NCBI RefSeq assembly: GCF_001545075.1 | Contig: NZ_FCOB02000024.1 | Coordinates: 62,001-126,000, forward strand | DNA: 64,000 bases | Origin: Caballeronia ptereochthonis | GTDB lineage: Bacteria; Pseudomonadota; Gammaproteobacteria; Burkholderiales; Burkholderiaceae | Direction of reading: 5' to 3' | In this document: positions 17,044-25,516 of the stretch, piece by piece | Layout: every line of letters starts with the position of its first letter | How positions within the stretch are numbered: position 1 is the first letter of the stretch | The notes under the pieces: model-generated | The model's input: the letters and a program-made list of their open reading frames with translations, nothing else | Database searches by the model: none | What the model was told of the DNA's origin: nothing | Program-made: the position numbers and the translations under genes

Positions 17044-17796
17044 TCACGCCCCCGCTGGCGCGTTCATGTTCGGCGCGGCGGGCGGGCTGCTCACGCGCTC
17101 GAACGAGAACGCACGGCCCACTTCCTCCGCGGCCAGATCGACGAGCGCGCGCGTCGCGGCTTCGGCGGCGGCGGGATCCTTCGCCTCGATCGCCTCGACG
17201 ACGCTCTTCTGCGCGGCAAGCGTCGCCTCGCGCACGGACTCGATGCCGTCGACGATCGGGTTCACCGTCACGAGCGCGCCGCGCACGATGGCAGTCATCT
17301 GACGAAAGAACTGGTTGCCGCTGGCGGCAACGATGCGCGTGTGCAGCACCTCGTCGGCTGCCTGATATTCCGGCTCGCCCACCTTCAGACGCGAAAGCGC
17401 GTCGAACGCATCGCGGATGCCGGCGATCTCGTCGGGCGTCGCGCGCGCGGCGGCCAGCGCGGCCGCGCGGGGCTCGATCAGCATGCGGAATTCGATTACA
17501 TCGCGCAGAAAGGTCTGGTCGGGTTTCGCGCGAAAGCGCCAGCTCACCACGTCCTCGTCGATGAGGCGCCAGTCGCTCATCGGACGAATGCGCGTGCCCG
17601 TTTTCGGCCGCACATCCAGCATGTGGCGGGCGAGCAGCATCGAGAGCGCTTCGCGCATGACGGTGCGGCTCACGTCGAACTCCTTCGAGAGGATGTCCTG
17701 CGGTGGCAGTATCGCGCCATATTTTTGCTCGACAATCCCGGAAACGAGTCCGTCCATGACCTTCGCCACCAGCGATCGCTCTTTGTTCTCATCCAT
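17044..17796 (-). CDS. GntR family, FadR-subfamily transcriptional regulator
   Basis: A 250-residue regulator. Residues 5-75 form the GntR winged helix (LPPQDILSKEFDVSRTVMREAL), and the rest is the all-helical FCD ligand domain with the metal-binding type residues in EVLHTRIVAASGN. FadR-subfamily members sense small organic or sugar acids. The ATG at 17796 has GGGAGAAG upstream and begins MDENKERSLVAKVMDGL. The neighbouring oxidoreductase is a possible target, but a strong terminator lies between them. An imperfect palindrome about 145 bases upstream (17941-17957) might be an operator. Confidence 0.88.
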   Translation of the reverse strand: MDENKERSLVAKVMDGLVSGIVEQKYGAILPPQDILSKEFDVSRTVMREALSMLLARHMLDVRPKTGTRIRPMSDWRLIDEDVVSWRFRAKPDQTFLRDVIEFRMLIEPRAAALAAARATPDEIAGIRDAFDALSRLKVGEPEYQAADEVLHTRIVAASGNQFFRQMTAIVRGALVTVNPIVDGIESVREATLAAQKSVVEAIEAKDPAAAEAATRALVDLAAEEVGRAFSFERVSSPPAAPNMNAPAGA

Positions 17797-18273
17797 CTCG
17801 CTTCTCCCCTTCTCGCCTGTTCGGTAGCCGTGTGTATGAGCGCATCGCTTTCGCTTCTCGGGCTGCGAAAGGCACGACGGATTCCCGACAGGTCCATTCG
17901 TCGTGCTTGATACGTTGCGTCTTCGTTGCTTCGAATGCCAGTTAGGAATTTCCTGACAGGGTAATCCCTCTGACCTCGACGCCAATGATTCGTTTTTTTG
18001 TTCTTATCCGTTTCACGCCCATCCGCTGCTGCGCTCGCGCCGCGCGCGCGCCGCCATTCGTCAGGGAAACTGAAGAATGGCGGCGTCGCAGCGCGGCGCG
18101 AGCGTTCATTTGCGGCCCATTGCGTTCGTCGGACCAGTCATGCACTCATTTGAGCAAGCATCCCGTATGCCTTCTGTGCGAACGCGAACGCTCGCCCGCT
18201 GGCACAGGGCTTTTGTATGATCCGAGCGTTCGAAGGAAACGCGCCGTGGCGCGCCGATTCGTCAGTCGTATGC
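17797..18273. other. Intergenic region between FadR-type regulator and glycosyltransferase
   Basis: About 480 bases with no convincing gene; the frames open here lack coding character. It holds the promoter side of the regulator and an imperfect palindrome with core AGGAATTTCCT (17944-17954), extended to GTT and GAC at its ends. Nothing else was recognised. Confidence 0.5.
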
Positions 18274-19425
18274 TCAAACTGCGCCATCGGGGGCGCGCGT
18301 GCGGCGCGCGTCGAGCGTCATATGGCGATGCCGCATCGATGCGCGCTCCGCGAGCGTGTGCTGGTAAATCGCCATGTACTCGCCGCTGACCCTTTCCACC
18401 GAAAGCCGCTGCAGATTCTGCTGCGCGCGCGCCGCGTACAGGCCGCGCGCCTGGCCGTCGATGAGCAGCCAGTGCAGCCTGGCCGCCGCCTGCGCCGGGT
18501 CGCCCGCGGGCACGAGCACGCCCGCGGCGCCGTCGTCGAGCATTTCGGGAACGCCGCCCACACGCGTGGCGACGATCGCGCACCCGGCCTCGCGCGCCTC
18601 GGCGATCACGAGCGGCGAAGGATCCTGGCGCGACAGAAGCGCGAAGACGTCGGCGCTTGCAAAATAGGGCCGCGCGTCGGCGACGAAGCCCGTGAACTGC
18701 ACCGCCGGTGCGATGCCCAGCTCCACCGCGAGCGCTTCCATCGAGCTGCGGTCGGGACCGTCGCCGACGAGATACAGGTGCGGCGCGGGCAGGAACTCGC
18801 GCTCGTGCGCGGACTGCTCGAGCACGAGCGCGAACGCATGCAGCAGATCCGCAATGCCCTTTCTCCGGTACATGCCCGCCACGCAGACGATGTTCGGATG
18901 CTTCAGGCGCAGCGGCCGCGCGGCAGGCCGCAACACGAGCCGTGGCGCGCCCACCGCGCCGTTGAGCACGATCGACATGCGTTCCGGCCCGATGCCGCGC
19001 GCCGCCAGATCCTCGGCGACGGCGCGGCTCACGGCGACCATGCGGTCGCCCGCGCGCACGAGCGACGCACTTTTCTGCAACTCTTGATGCACTGTCGTCA
19101 CCAGCGCGAAGCGCCGCCGCATGCTGCCGAAGCGCGAGATGAGCGCGCCGGTCATCATGTGCGCGTGAACGATGTCGGGATCGAAGCGGTCGATGAGACG
19201 GTTGAAGCCCGCGATCATCGACGGCACGCGCCATGGCTGCCGCGACTGCTGCAGCGGAATGTGCGTGATGCCGTGGCGCCGCAGAAGCGGCTCGAAGCCG
19301 CCGCCGGACGATGCGACTACGACCTCCTGGCCCATGCGCGCCTGCACGCAGGCGAGATCGACCATCATGTTGACGGTGCCGTTGCCGATCGTCTGCGCGT
19401 GGTTGGCGAGATGGACTATTCGCAT
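18274..19425 (-). CDS. Glycosyltransferase family 4 (GT-B fold)
   Basis: A 383-residue GT4 enzyme. The N-terminal half starts MRIVHLANHAQTIGNGTVNMM with the Gly-rich acceptor loop. The donor half has VAGMYRRKGIADLLHAFA, LYLVGDGPDRSSMEALA, and the EX7E-type nucleotide-sugar site within PSPLVIAEAREAGCAIVAT. It should transfer a sugar from a nucleotide donor in the cytoplasm to lipopolysaccharide, exopolysaccharide or a glycolipid; donor and acceptor are unknown. It is not inside a polysaccharide cluster, though an undecaprenyl-phosphate sugar transferase lies 4 kb away on the other strand. Confidence 0.88.
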   Translation of the reverse strand: MRIVHLANHAQTIGNGTVNMMVDLACVQARMGQEVVVASSGGGFEPLLRRHGITHIPLQQSRQPWRVPSMIAGFNRLIDRFDPDIVHAHMMTGALISRFGSMRRRFALVTTVHQELQKSASLVRAGDRMVAVSRAVAEDLAARGIGPERMSIVLNGAVGAPRLVLRPAARPLRLKHPNIVCVAGMYRRKGIADLLHAFALVLEQSAHEREFLPAPHLYLVGDGPDRSSMEALAVELGIAPAVQFTGFVADARPYFASADVFALLSRQDPSPLVIAEAREAGCAIVATRVGGVPEMLDDGAAGVLVPAGDPAQAAARLHWLLIDGQARGLYAARAQQNLQRLSVERVSGEYMAIYQHTLAERASMRHRHMTLDARRTRAPDGAV

Positions 19426-19611
19426 GAGAGTGCTGTCTGCACGTGCGCCGGCTCATGCCGGCGGCATTGATCGTATTGTTTCGAGGATGGGTTTCGAGGC
19501 GGCGCGCCGCGCTGATCGTTGTTCTTGCCTCGATGCTGCCGGATTGCCGCCTGCTTACGCTTCGGTACGGGCGCCCGATTGCGGCGCCCGTCATGACGGC
19601 GGCGGCGAAAC

Positions 19612-20148
19612 CTATAGCAACTCGTAGGTGTTCGCGTAGGCGCCGGGACCGGTGAACTGAAGCCTGCTCGTAGCGGCCGTCTCGCGAGGCTGGCGGCTCT
19701 TGCGGGTCAGACCGATGTACGGCATGCCGTGTTCGAGGAACGGACCCTCGGTCTTGCGAAAGCCGAATGCTTCGTAAAAGCCGCGCAAGCTCACCGGCGC
19801 GGTCAGGCGCACGCCGCGTCCGGGCCAGCGCTCGGCGGTCACGGCAAGCACGCGCTCGATCAGCGCATGCGCCGTGCCGTCACCGCGGCGCAACGGGCTT
19901 GTCAGGATCTTGTCGACCACCACTTCCGGGTCTTCGGCATCGCCCTCGTGGATGCGGGCATAGGCGAGCACCGGCATCGACCGGCTCATGTCTTCGGTCG
20001 CGAAGATGTGCGTGCCGGTTTCATCGCGTCCATCCGGGTCGAGATGCACATGCGACTGTTCGACAACGAACACCGCACTGCGCGCGCGCAAAATCAAATA
20101 AAGCTCGCGCGCAGTGAGTTGTTCGAAATCCAGGATTTTCCAGTTCAT
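19612..20148 (-). CDS. GNAT-family acetyltransferase, ElaA-like
   Basis: A 178-residue protein opening MNWKILDFEQLTARELYLIL and RSAVFVVEQ, the ElaA signature. It continues with RIHEGDAEDPEVVVDKILTSPLRRG, the acetyl-CoA-binding beta-strand and loop, and GFYEAFGFRKTEGPFLEHGMPYIGL. ElaA-type proteins are N-acyltransferases of unknown substrate. A 25-residue tail beyond the core (RETAATSRLQFTGPG) is not usual. It lies 186 bases upstream of the glycosyltransferase on the same strand. Confidence 0.86.
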   Translation of the reverse strand: MNWKILDFEQLTARELYLILRARSAVFVVEQSHVHLDPDGRDETGTHIFATEDMSRSMPVLAYARIHEGDAEDPEVVVDKILTSPLRRGDGTAHALIERVLAVTAERWPGRGVRLTAPVSLRGFYEAFGFRKTEGPFLEHGMPYIGLTRKSRQPRETAATSRLQFTGPGAYANTYELL

Positions 20149-20522
20149 TGATTATCTCCATGCTTTGCCGGTAATGACCGGCGTTGCGACGATTAAACGT
20201 TACGTCCCGACCCGCCGGGATTCAGTGCGCCATCGCACCGACCCAAACCTTGCACCCGCTTCAAATAGGGCTCACCACACGCAAAAGCGGCGTCCCGGGG
20301 AAAAAGACGCCTGCTCGACGAACCAACGTCACGCGGCTGCCATTAATTCGGGCAGCCGCGTGTGTTCGCGTGCGTCGATAGCACTCGCGTAGTTCGGCAC
20401 CTTCATGGGAAAATCAGAATGCATACCGCCATCGAACGCGACAGAAACGCAGAAGAACAAACCGGCACGCTTCGCCGCGCACGCGGTATCGGACGCCGGC
20501 CTTCCCGGCCCGAGGTAACGGC
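20149..20522. other. Intergenic region upstream of the DUF1839 gene
   Basis: About 370 bases between divergent genes. It contains one long perfect hairpin (20330-20362, listed separately) and no convincing gene. No clear sigma-70 promoter was found. Confidence 0.5.
20330..20362 (+). repeat. Perfect 12-bp inverted repeat upstream of the DUF1839 gene
   Basis: CACGCGGCTGCC (20330-20341) and GGCAGCCGCGTG (20351-20362) enclose the nine-base loop ATTAATTCG. There is no T-tract, so it is not a standard terminator. It may be an operator or a leader hairpin 160 bases upstream of the DUF1839 start. Confidence 0.6.
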
Positions 20523-21566
20523 ATGAGCGCGTTCCATACGAGCGGTGTGACGGGTTCAGGCGCGGGTCGTTCCCGCGTCGTGTCCCTCGATCCCCTGCGC
20601 ATGCGTGCGCGGCGTCATCATGCGCATGCACTGCATCGTGGCGAGCGCATCTGGCGCGAGGGCGTCGCGCCCGTCGATCTGTGGATCGAACTCCTGCACG
20701 GCAGCGGGCTCGAGCCGCGCGCGGCGCTTGCGTTCACCGTCACGCAGGATTTCGAGGACGACCAGTTCACGCTCGGCAAGCTGCCAGTCGAGGACATCGA
20801 GAAGCTCTATGGCCTGCAGGTGCAGGAGCTTGCCGTGTTCGACTCGCTCGAGGCGCGCGCGCTCGTGCAGACGCGGCGCGCGAACATCGTACTCGTCGAA
20901 GTGGATGCGTTCTTTCTGCCCGACATGGGCGCGGGTGCCTACCGCCGCGAACATGCGAGAACGACCATCGGCATCGACGTGATCGATCCGGATGCGCGGC
21001 GTCTCGGCTACTTTCATCACACGGGATATCACCTGCTGAACGGCGACGACTACGACGGCGTACTGCGTCCCGACGCCACGCACGATCAGGACAGGTCGGC
21101 GCAGCCGCTTTTTCCGCACGTGGAATTCGTCAAGCGCGCAAGAGATCCACTCTCGGGAACGCCGCTCGCGGAAGTCTCGGCGGATCTCCTGTGCGCGCAC
21201 CTGCTGCGGCGCCCGGCGCACAACCCGATCACGCGCTGGCGCGAGGCCTTTCCCGAGCACGTCGAAACGATGATCGCGCGCGGCGAACCTTATGCACGCC
21301 TCTACGCGTTCAACGTGATGAGGCAACTGGGCGCGAACTTCGAACTGCTCGCGCATTACCTGCAATGGATGCGCGAGCAAGGCTTCGATATTCCCATGCA
21401 GGCGCATGCGGGCGCGCGCAGGATAGCCAGCGAAACGATGGTCATGCAGTGCCGCCTGGCGCGCGCCCTTTCACACGGGCGGCGCGAGCTCTGCGAGGCT
21501 TCGTTCGATGTCGTCGAGGATGCGTATGAGCGTGTGGTCCCGCCGCTCGCGAATATCGTCTATTGA
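20523..21566 (+). CDS. DUF1839 family protein
   Basis: A 347-residue soluble protein. Its core has the features I associate with DUF1839: VDLWIELLHGSGLEPRAALA, FTLGKLPVEDIEKLYGLQV, VLVEVDAFFLPD, YRREHARTTIGIDVID and LGYFHHTGYHLL. The family has no assigned reaction. In other bacteria members are found beside amino-acid:[carrier protein] ligases and carrier proteins, but none of those genes is here, so this copy is an orphan. The conserved Asp/His/Glu-rich VEVDAFFLPD and REH blocks suggest a catalytic or metal site, which is inference. The ATG at 20523 directly precedes a variable N-terminal 20 residues. Confidence 0.75.
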   Translation: MSAFHTSGVTGSGAGRSRVVSLDPLRMRARRHHAHALHRGERIWREGVAPVDLWIELLHGSGLEPRAALAFTVTQDFEDDQFTLGKLPVEDIEKLYGLQVQELAVFDSLEARALVQTRRANIVLVEVDAFFLPDMGAGAYRREHARTTIGIDVIDPDARRLGYFHHTGYHLLNGDDYDGVLRPDATHDQDRSAQPLFPHVEFVKRARDPLSGTPLAEVSADLLCAHLLRRPAHNPITRWREAFPEHVETMIARGEPYARLYAFNVMRQLGANFELLAHYLQWMREQGFDIPMQAHAGARRIASETMVMQCRLARALSHGRRELCEASFDVVEDAYERVVPPLANIVY

Positions 21567-22579
21567 TCATTTCATATGCACAGCGATCGATTTGCGATTC
21601 GCTCGAGGAACCATGCACTTCTAAATACATATTTGAACCCTGATTTCAAGCCCTTTTTCAATCGCTTACGCCGCGCGCCATATATCGACGCATATGACCA
21701 CGTGATGTCTTCGCGCCATTTGGCGCAAATACCAATTCGCGCGATTAATCGTTCCGCATGAGGTTGTCCTCGATGAAACATTTCGGCGCGCCCTTGCGCG
21801 GCTCGATTCCGCTTCTCGCATGGCATCAATCCTACGATTCGGGCGCAAACGTTTTGCGTTGAAATGCGATTCGTCAGGTCGATGTCCGCTTTGTACAAGC
21901 GTCATGTGAGCCGATCCTCGCCCAATGACTCGCCTTCAGAACCGGTTCGCTCGCGGCATCGCGCACCGACTTTTCAGTTCGTGCAATTCACGCAACGTTT
22001 CCACTTGACAAGGCATCGCATGGAACACTTTTCCGGATGCCCGCAAACCGTTATGGGGCAATGCTCCGCGGGGAATCAAGAGGCTCGCGGTTCGGCACGC
22101 GTTCGCCAAGCCACGAAGCCCATGGAACACGAATGAATCAATTTTCATTGTCCCTACGAAAGAAGGTGTCCTGTCTAAGGGATGTCGACCTGTGAGGCTT
22201 GTCGCACGGTGGTCAGAAAAGATCGAACCGCTGTTCGGGGGGATTGCGCTGATGAAACTCATTGGGGCGTGCACGTATTCTTAAGACCACCAATGTTCAA
22301 GACTGAAACAAAAACGGCACGCTGCAGTGCATCACGAATTTCACTTCAGCAATGAGGCCACGCCAGCATTGCGATTGCCCGCATTGGCACAGTCCTCGCT
22401 ATTAAGGACACGCAACCCGGCCGGCGCCCAATAAGAAAATCAACCGATGCGACGACGGGCTGCTACGGGGCTGGTGTGAAGCGCTTTTTGATGCAGTCGC
22501 AAGCGACTCTTAAGAGAACCGTCACGCCAGTAAATAAAAATGTGAAGCGCAACGCGCGAAGTTACGAGAGAGAACAATC
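21567..22579. other. One-kilobase non-coding, relatively AT-rich tract before the Crp/Fnr gene
   Basis: About 1,010 bases. Composition is clearly more AT-rich than the neighbours, especially 21570-21770. Short frames exist on both strands but none has recognisable protein character or a good ribosome site. It may hold the long leader or regulatory region of the Crp/Fnr-polysaccharide pair, a small RNA, or the ruins of a lost gene. GAGAGAAC before 22580 serves as the Crp/Fnr ribosome site. Confidence 0.5.
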
Positions 22580-23326
22580 ATGCTCACCCTCCAGTCCGAT
22601 CTGCACGGCAATCATCTGCTTGGCGCACTTCCGGCCCACGAATGGCAAGCGCTCACGCCGCATCTCGAACTCGTCCAGCTCCGCACCGAACAATTGCTGT
22701 GCGATTCGGGCCAACGCATTCACCATGTCTATTTCCCGACGACGGCCATCATCTCGCTGCTGCACACGATGGAGGACGGCGGTTCGGTCGAGATCGCCGC
22801 GGTGGGCCGCGAAGGCATGACGGGCGTTCCCGTGCTCACGGGCGGCGAAACCATGCCGACACGCGTGCAGGTGCAATGCCCCGGCTTCGCCTATCGCATG
22901 AGTGCCCAGGCGCTGCGCGAGCAATTCGGCCGCTCGGACTTTCTGCGCCGCCTGATGCTGCTCTATATGCAGGCCCTGCTCACGCAGGTCGCGCAGACGG
23001 CCGCGTGCAACCGCCATCACTCGCTGAACAAGCAACTTTGCCGCTGGCTGCTGATCGAAATCGACCGTACCGCGTCGAACGAGCTGCAAGTCACGCAGCA
23101 ACTGATCGCCGACATGCTGGGCGTGCGTCGCGAAGGCGTGACCGAAGCTGCGGGCAAGCTGCACGACGCGGGTCTCATTCATCACAGCCGCGGCTGCATC
23201 AAGGTGGTCGACCGCGAGGGCCTCGAAGCCCGCGCATGCGAGTGCTACGGCCTCGTCAAGCGGGAATTCGACCGCCTGCTCCCGCGTCTTCGTGCAACCG
23301 AGGCGGCATCGGCCTCCAGCGTTTGA
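22580..23326 (+). CDS. Crp/Fnr-family transcriptional regulator
   Basis: A 248-residue regulator. Residues 15-130 are a cyclic-nucleotide-binding-like beta-roll (LLCDSGQRIHHVYFPTTAII, then GREGMTGVPVLTGGE), without the CRP phosphate-binding arginine signature. The C-terminal winged helix has VTQQLIADMLGVRREGVTEA as recognition unit. Fnr-type N-terminal cysteines are missing, so it is unlikely to carry an iron-sulfur cluster. It ends seven bases before the undecaprenyl-phosphate sugar transferase gene, so the two are almost certainly co-transcribed; control of polysaccharide production is inferred. Confidence 0.9.
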   Translation: MLTLQSDLHGNHLLGALPAHEWQALTPHLELVQLRTEQLLCDSGQRIHHVYFPTTAIISLLHTMEDGGSVEIAAVGREGMTGVPVLTGGETMPTRVQVQCPGFAYRMSAQALREQFGRSDFLRRLMLLYMQALLTQVAQTAACNRHHSLNKQLCRWLLIEIDRTASNELQVTQQLIADMLGVRREGVTEAAGKLHDAGLIHHSRGCIKVVDREGLEARACECYGLVKREFDRLLPRLRATEAASASSV

Positions 23327-23333
23327 TGGTTTC

Positions 23334-24779
23334 ATGATGCAAGCAAAAAATCACGATATGTTTGCGTGGTCAGCACGCTGTCTGGACGTGTTTCTCATCA
23401 TCGCGGGCGGATTGATCGCGCATTCGGTGCGCTTCGCCACGCTCGATATCAGCGACATCGAAAGGTTGCTGATCGCGTTCAACTCGGTGCTCGCCCTGCT
23501 CCTCTTTCCCGCGTTCGGCGTGTACGACCCCTGGCGCGGCAAGTCGCTTCCCGTGATGCTGGCGCGCGTCGCGCTCGCGTGGATGACGGTGGTGGCCGCG
23601 GGCCTGCTCCTCGCGTTCACACTGCATCGCATGGATCTGGTGTCGCGGCTGTGGTTCGCGTATTCGACCGTCATCTCCGGCGCACTCATCATCGCCGTGA
23701 AATGCGTGGTGTATTCGGGCCTGCGGTTGATGCGCGGGCGCGGCCTCAATCAGCGCACTGTGGCGATCGTCGGCGCGCAGGGTTTCGCGCGCACGCTGCT
23801 TGCGCATCTGAGCAGCACGCCGGAGCAAGGCTTTACGCCCGTTTGCCTGCTCGACACGACCGGCGACGAAGAGCTGCACGCGAGCGGCGTCGGCAGCATG
23901 CCGGGACCCGCGACCGCGATCGGCAAGGGCGGCGCGCGCCTGCCGGTGCTGAACGACTTCGACGAGCTCGTCGAGAAGGTTCGCGCCGAGGAGATCAACG
24001 AAGTGTGGCTCGCGCTGCCGCTGTCGCAGGAACACACGATCTACCGCTTCGTGCATGCGCTGCGGCATGATTTCGTGAATCTGCGGCTGATTCCGGACAC
24101 GCGGAGCATCTCGCTCTTCAATCATTCGATGACCGATGTCGCGGGGCTCGCGACCATCAACCTGACGACTTCGCCGGTCAGCACGTTGCAGATGTGGCCG
24201 AAGATGCTGTTCGACCGCCTGTTCGCGGCGACCGCCCTGCTCGCGCTCTCGCCGCTCCTGATTGCGATAGCAATCGCGGTGAAGACGACGTCGAAGGGTC
24301 CGGTGTTCTTCACGCAGAACCGCAAGGGCGCGGATGGCCGGCCGTTCCGCATCTACAAGTTCCGCTCGATGGCGGTGCACCAGGAGACGGGTGGCCACGT
24401 CACGCAGGCGACGCGCAACGATCCGCGCGTGACGAAGATCGGCGCCTTCCTGCGGCGCACGAGCCTCGACGAATTGCCGCAGTTCCTGAACGTGCTGTTC
24501 GGGCACATGTCGGTGGTCGGCCCGCGTCCGCATGCGCTCGAGCACGACGATCTCTACAAGGATCTCGTCTACGGGTACATGTTCCGCTACCGCATCAAGC
24601 CGGGCATCACGGGCTGGGCGCAGGTGAACGGTTATCGCGGCGCGACGGAGAAAGTCGAGAAGATGCAGAGCCGCGTGAAGTTCGACCTGTTCTACATCCA
24701 CAACTGGTCGTTCTGGTTCGACATCAAGATCGTCGCGATGACGATGTTCAAGGGATTCATCGGACGCAACGCGTACTGA
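23334..24779 (+). CDS. Undecaprenyl-phosphate glucose phosphotransferase (WcaJ/PssY type)
   Basis: A 481-residue polyprenyl-phosphate hexose-1-phosphate transferase. It has four N-terminal membrane helices (residues 10-130) and a CoA-binding-like middle domain (VAIVGAQGFARTLLAHL). A fifth hydrophobic segment (LFAATALLALSPLLIAIAI) follows. The catalytic bacterial sugar transferase domain has PVFFTQNRKGADGRPFRIYKF, RRTSLDELPQFLNVLFG and VGPRPHA. It loads the first sugar phosphate onto undecaprenyl phosphate for exopolysaccharide or capsule repeat units. Two adjacent ATGs (23334, 23337) are possible starts. No further polysaccharide genes follow: a terminator ends the pair. Confidence 0.92.
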   Translation: MMQAKNHDMFAWSARCLDVFLIIAGGLIAHSVRFATLDISDIERLLIAFNSVLALLLFPAFGVYDPWRGKSLPVMLARVALAWMTVVAAGLLLAFTLHRMDLVSRLWFAYSTVISGALIIAVKCVVYSGLRLMRGRGLNQRTVAIVGAQGFARTLLAHLSSTPEQGFTPVCLLDTTGDEELHASGVGSMPGPATAIGKGGARLPVLNDFDELVEKVRAEEINEVWLALPLSQEHTIYRFVHALRHDFVNLRLIPDTRSISLFNHSMTDVAGLATINLTTSPVSTLQMWPKMLFDRLFAATALLALSPLLIAIAIAVKTTSKGPVFFTQNRKGADGRPFRIYKFRSMAVHQETGGHVTQATRNDPRVTKIGAFLRRTSLDELPQFLNVLFGHMSVVGPRPHALEHDDLYKDLVYGYMFRYRIKPGITGWAQVNGYRGATEKVEKMQSRVKFDLFYIHNWSFWFDIKIVAMTMFKGFIGRNAY

Positions 24780-24798
24780 TCGATCTTTCGGCAGACAG

Positions 24799-24836
24799 AG
24801 GCCCGGCCGTCCAGCGCCGGGCCTTTCATTTTGTTT
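24799..24836 (+). terminator. Rho-independent terminator after the sugar transferase gene
   Basis: AGGCCCGGC (24799-24807) pairs with GCCGGGCCT (24816-24824), followed by TTCATTTTGTTTTTT. Confidence 0.85.
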
Positions 24837-24879
24837 TTTGCGCCGCGTGCGCGCCGCGCCGGGAAAAGCGATATCTTGA

Positions 24880-24896
24880 TTCGATCTTCGATCGAA
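24880..24896 (+). promoter_or_regulatory. Candidate operator upstream of padR-like gene
   Basis: TTCGATC (24880-24886) and GATCGAA (24890-24896) form a perfect inverted repeat with a three-base centre, 30 bases before the PadR-type ATG. PadR proteins commonly repress their own promoter; here that is inference, and the known PadR motif ATGT-N8-ACAT is not present. Confidence 0.45.
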
Positions 24897-24925
24897 ATCG
24901 GACAACGGCCCCGAGGAGCACGATC

Positions 24926-25486
24926 ATGTTCGGCAGACGTCAGCAGCGATGGCCGCACCAGGACGCGGCCCTGCGCATCGTGCGCAGCGCGCAGAGCGAG
25001 CAGAAAAAACGCCGCCGCATATTCGATTCGGGCCACTTGCGGCTCGCGATACTCGAATCGATCGACGAGCGAACGCGCGACGGATTCGACGTCATCGCGG
25101 CGCTCGAGACGCGCTGCGGCGGCTTGTATAGCCCGAGCGCGGGCATCGTCTACCCGATGCTGTCGCTGCTCGAGGATCAGGGCTTCATCGCGGCGCACGA
25201 GCTTCGAGGCGAGCGCAAGCGATACACGATCACGCGCGCGGGCCAGTTGCACCTCGACGAGAATCAGCCGTTCCTGAACGCGATTCACGCGCGGTTCGGC
25301 GCGTCGCCGGCCGATGGCTCGGGAAGCGGGGAAAGATCGGGCGGAGCATCCGGATTGCGCGAGGCATTCGCCCGTCTGAAGCAGGCGCTCGTCCTGCCCG
25401 GGCGCGCGGGCCATCACGACGCCGCGCGACTGGAAAAGATGCAGGAGATTCTGACGCGCGCGGCGCGCGAGATCGAAGCGCTCTGA
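24926..25486 (+). CDS. PadR-family transcriptional regulator
   Basis: A 186-residue protein. After a basic N-terminus (residues 1-35, with EQKKRRRIFDSGHLRLAIL), the PadR winged helix spans about 35-115. Markers are GFDVIAALETRCGGLYSPS, IVYPMLSLLEDQGFI and the wing RKRYTIT. The C-terminal 60 residues are a variable helical dimerisation region. GAGGAG precedes the ATG at 24926. PadR regulators respond to phenolic acids, drugs or stress; the target is unknown. The stop is 30 bases from the stop of convergent rpiA. Confidence 0.88.
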   Translation: MFGRRQQRWPHQDAALRIVRSAQSEQKKRRRIFDSGHLRLAILESIDERTRDGFDVIAALETRCGGLYSPSAGIVYPMLSLLEDQGFIAAHELRGERKRYTITRAGQLHLDENQPFLNAIHARFGASPADGSGSGERSGGASGLREAFARLKQALVLPGRAGHHDAARLEKMQEILTRAAREIEAL

Positions 25487-25516
25487 GCGTTCTGAAGGGG
25501 CGCGCCGCGCGTCGCC

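Noticed and set aside
17985..18389. Plus-strand frame of 134 codons in the gap before the glycosyltransferase
   Set aside because: Arg/Ala-rich composition, no ribosome site, and it runs into the glycosyltransferase on the other strand.
21572..22274. Several frames of 60-112 codons in the long non-coding tract
   Set aside because: They overlap on both strands, lack ribosome sites and recognisable motifs, and do not show the third-position GC bias of real genes.
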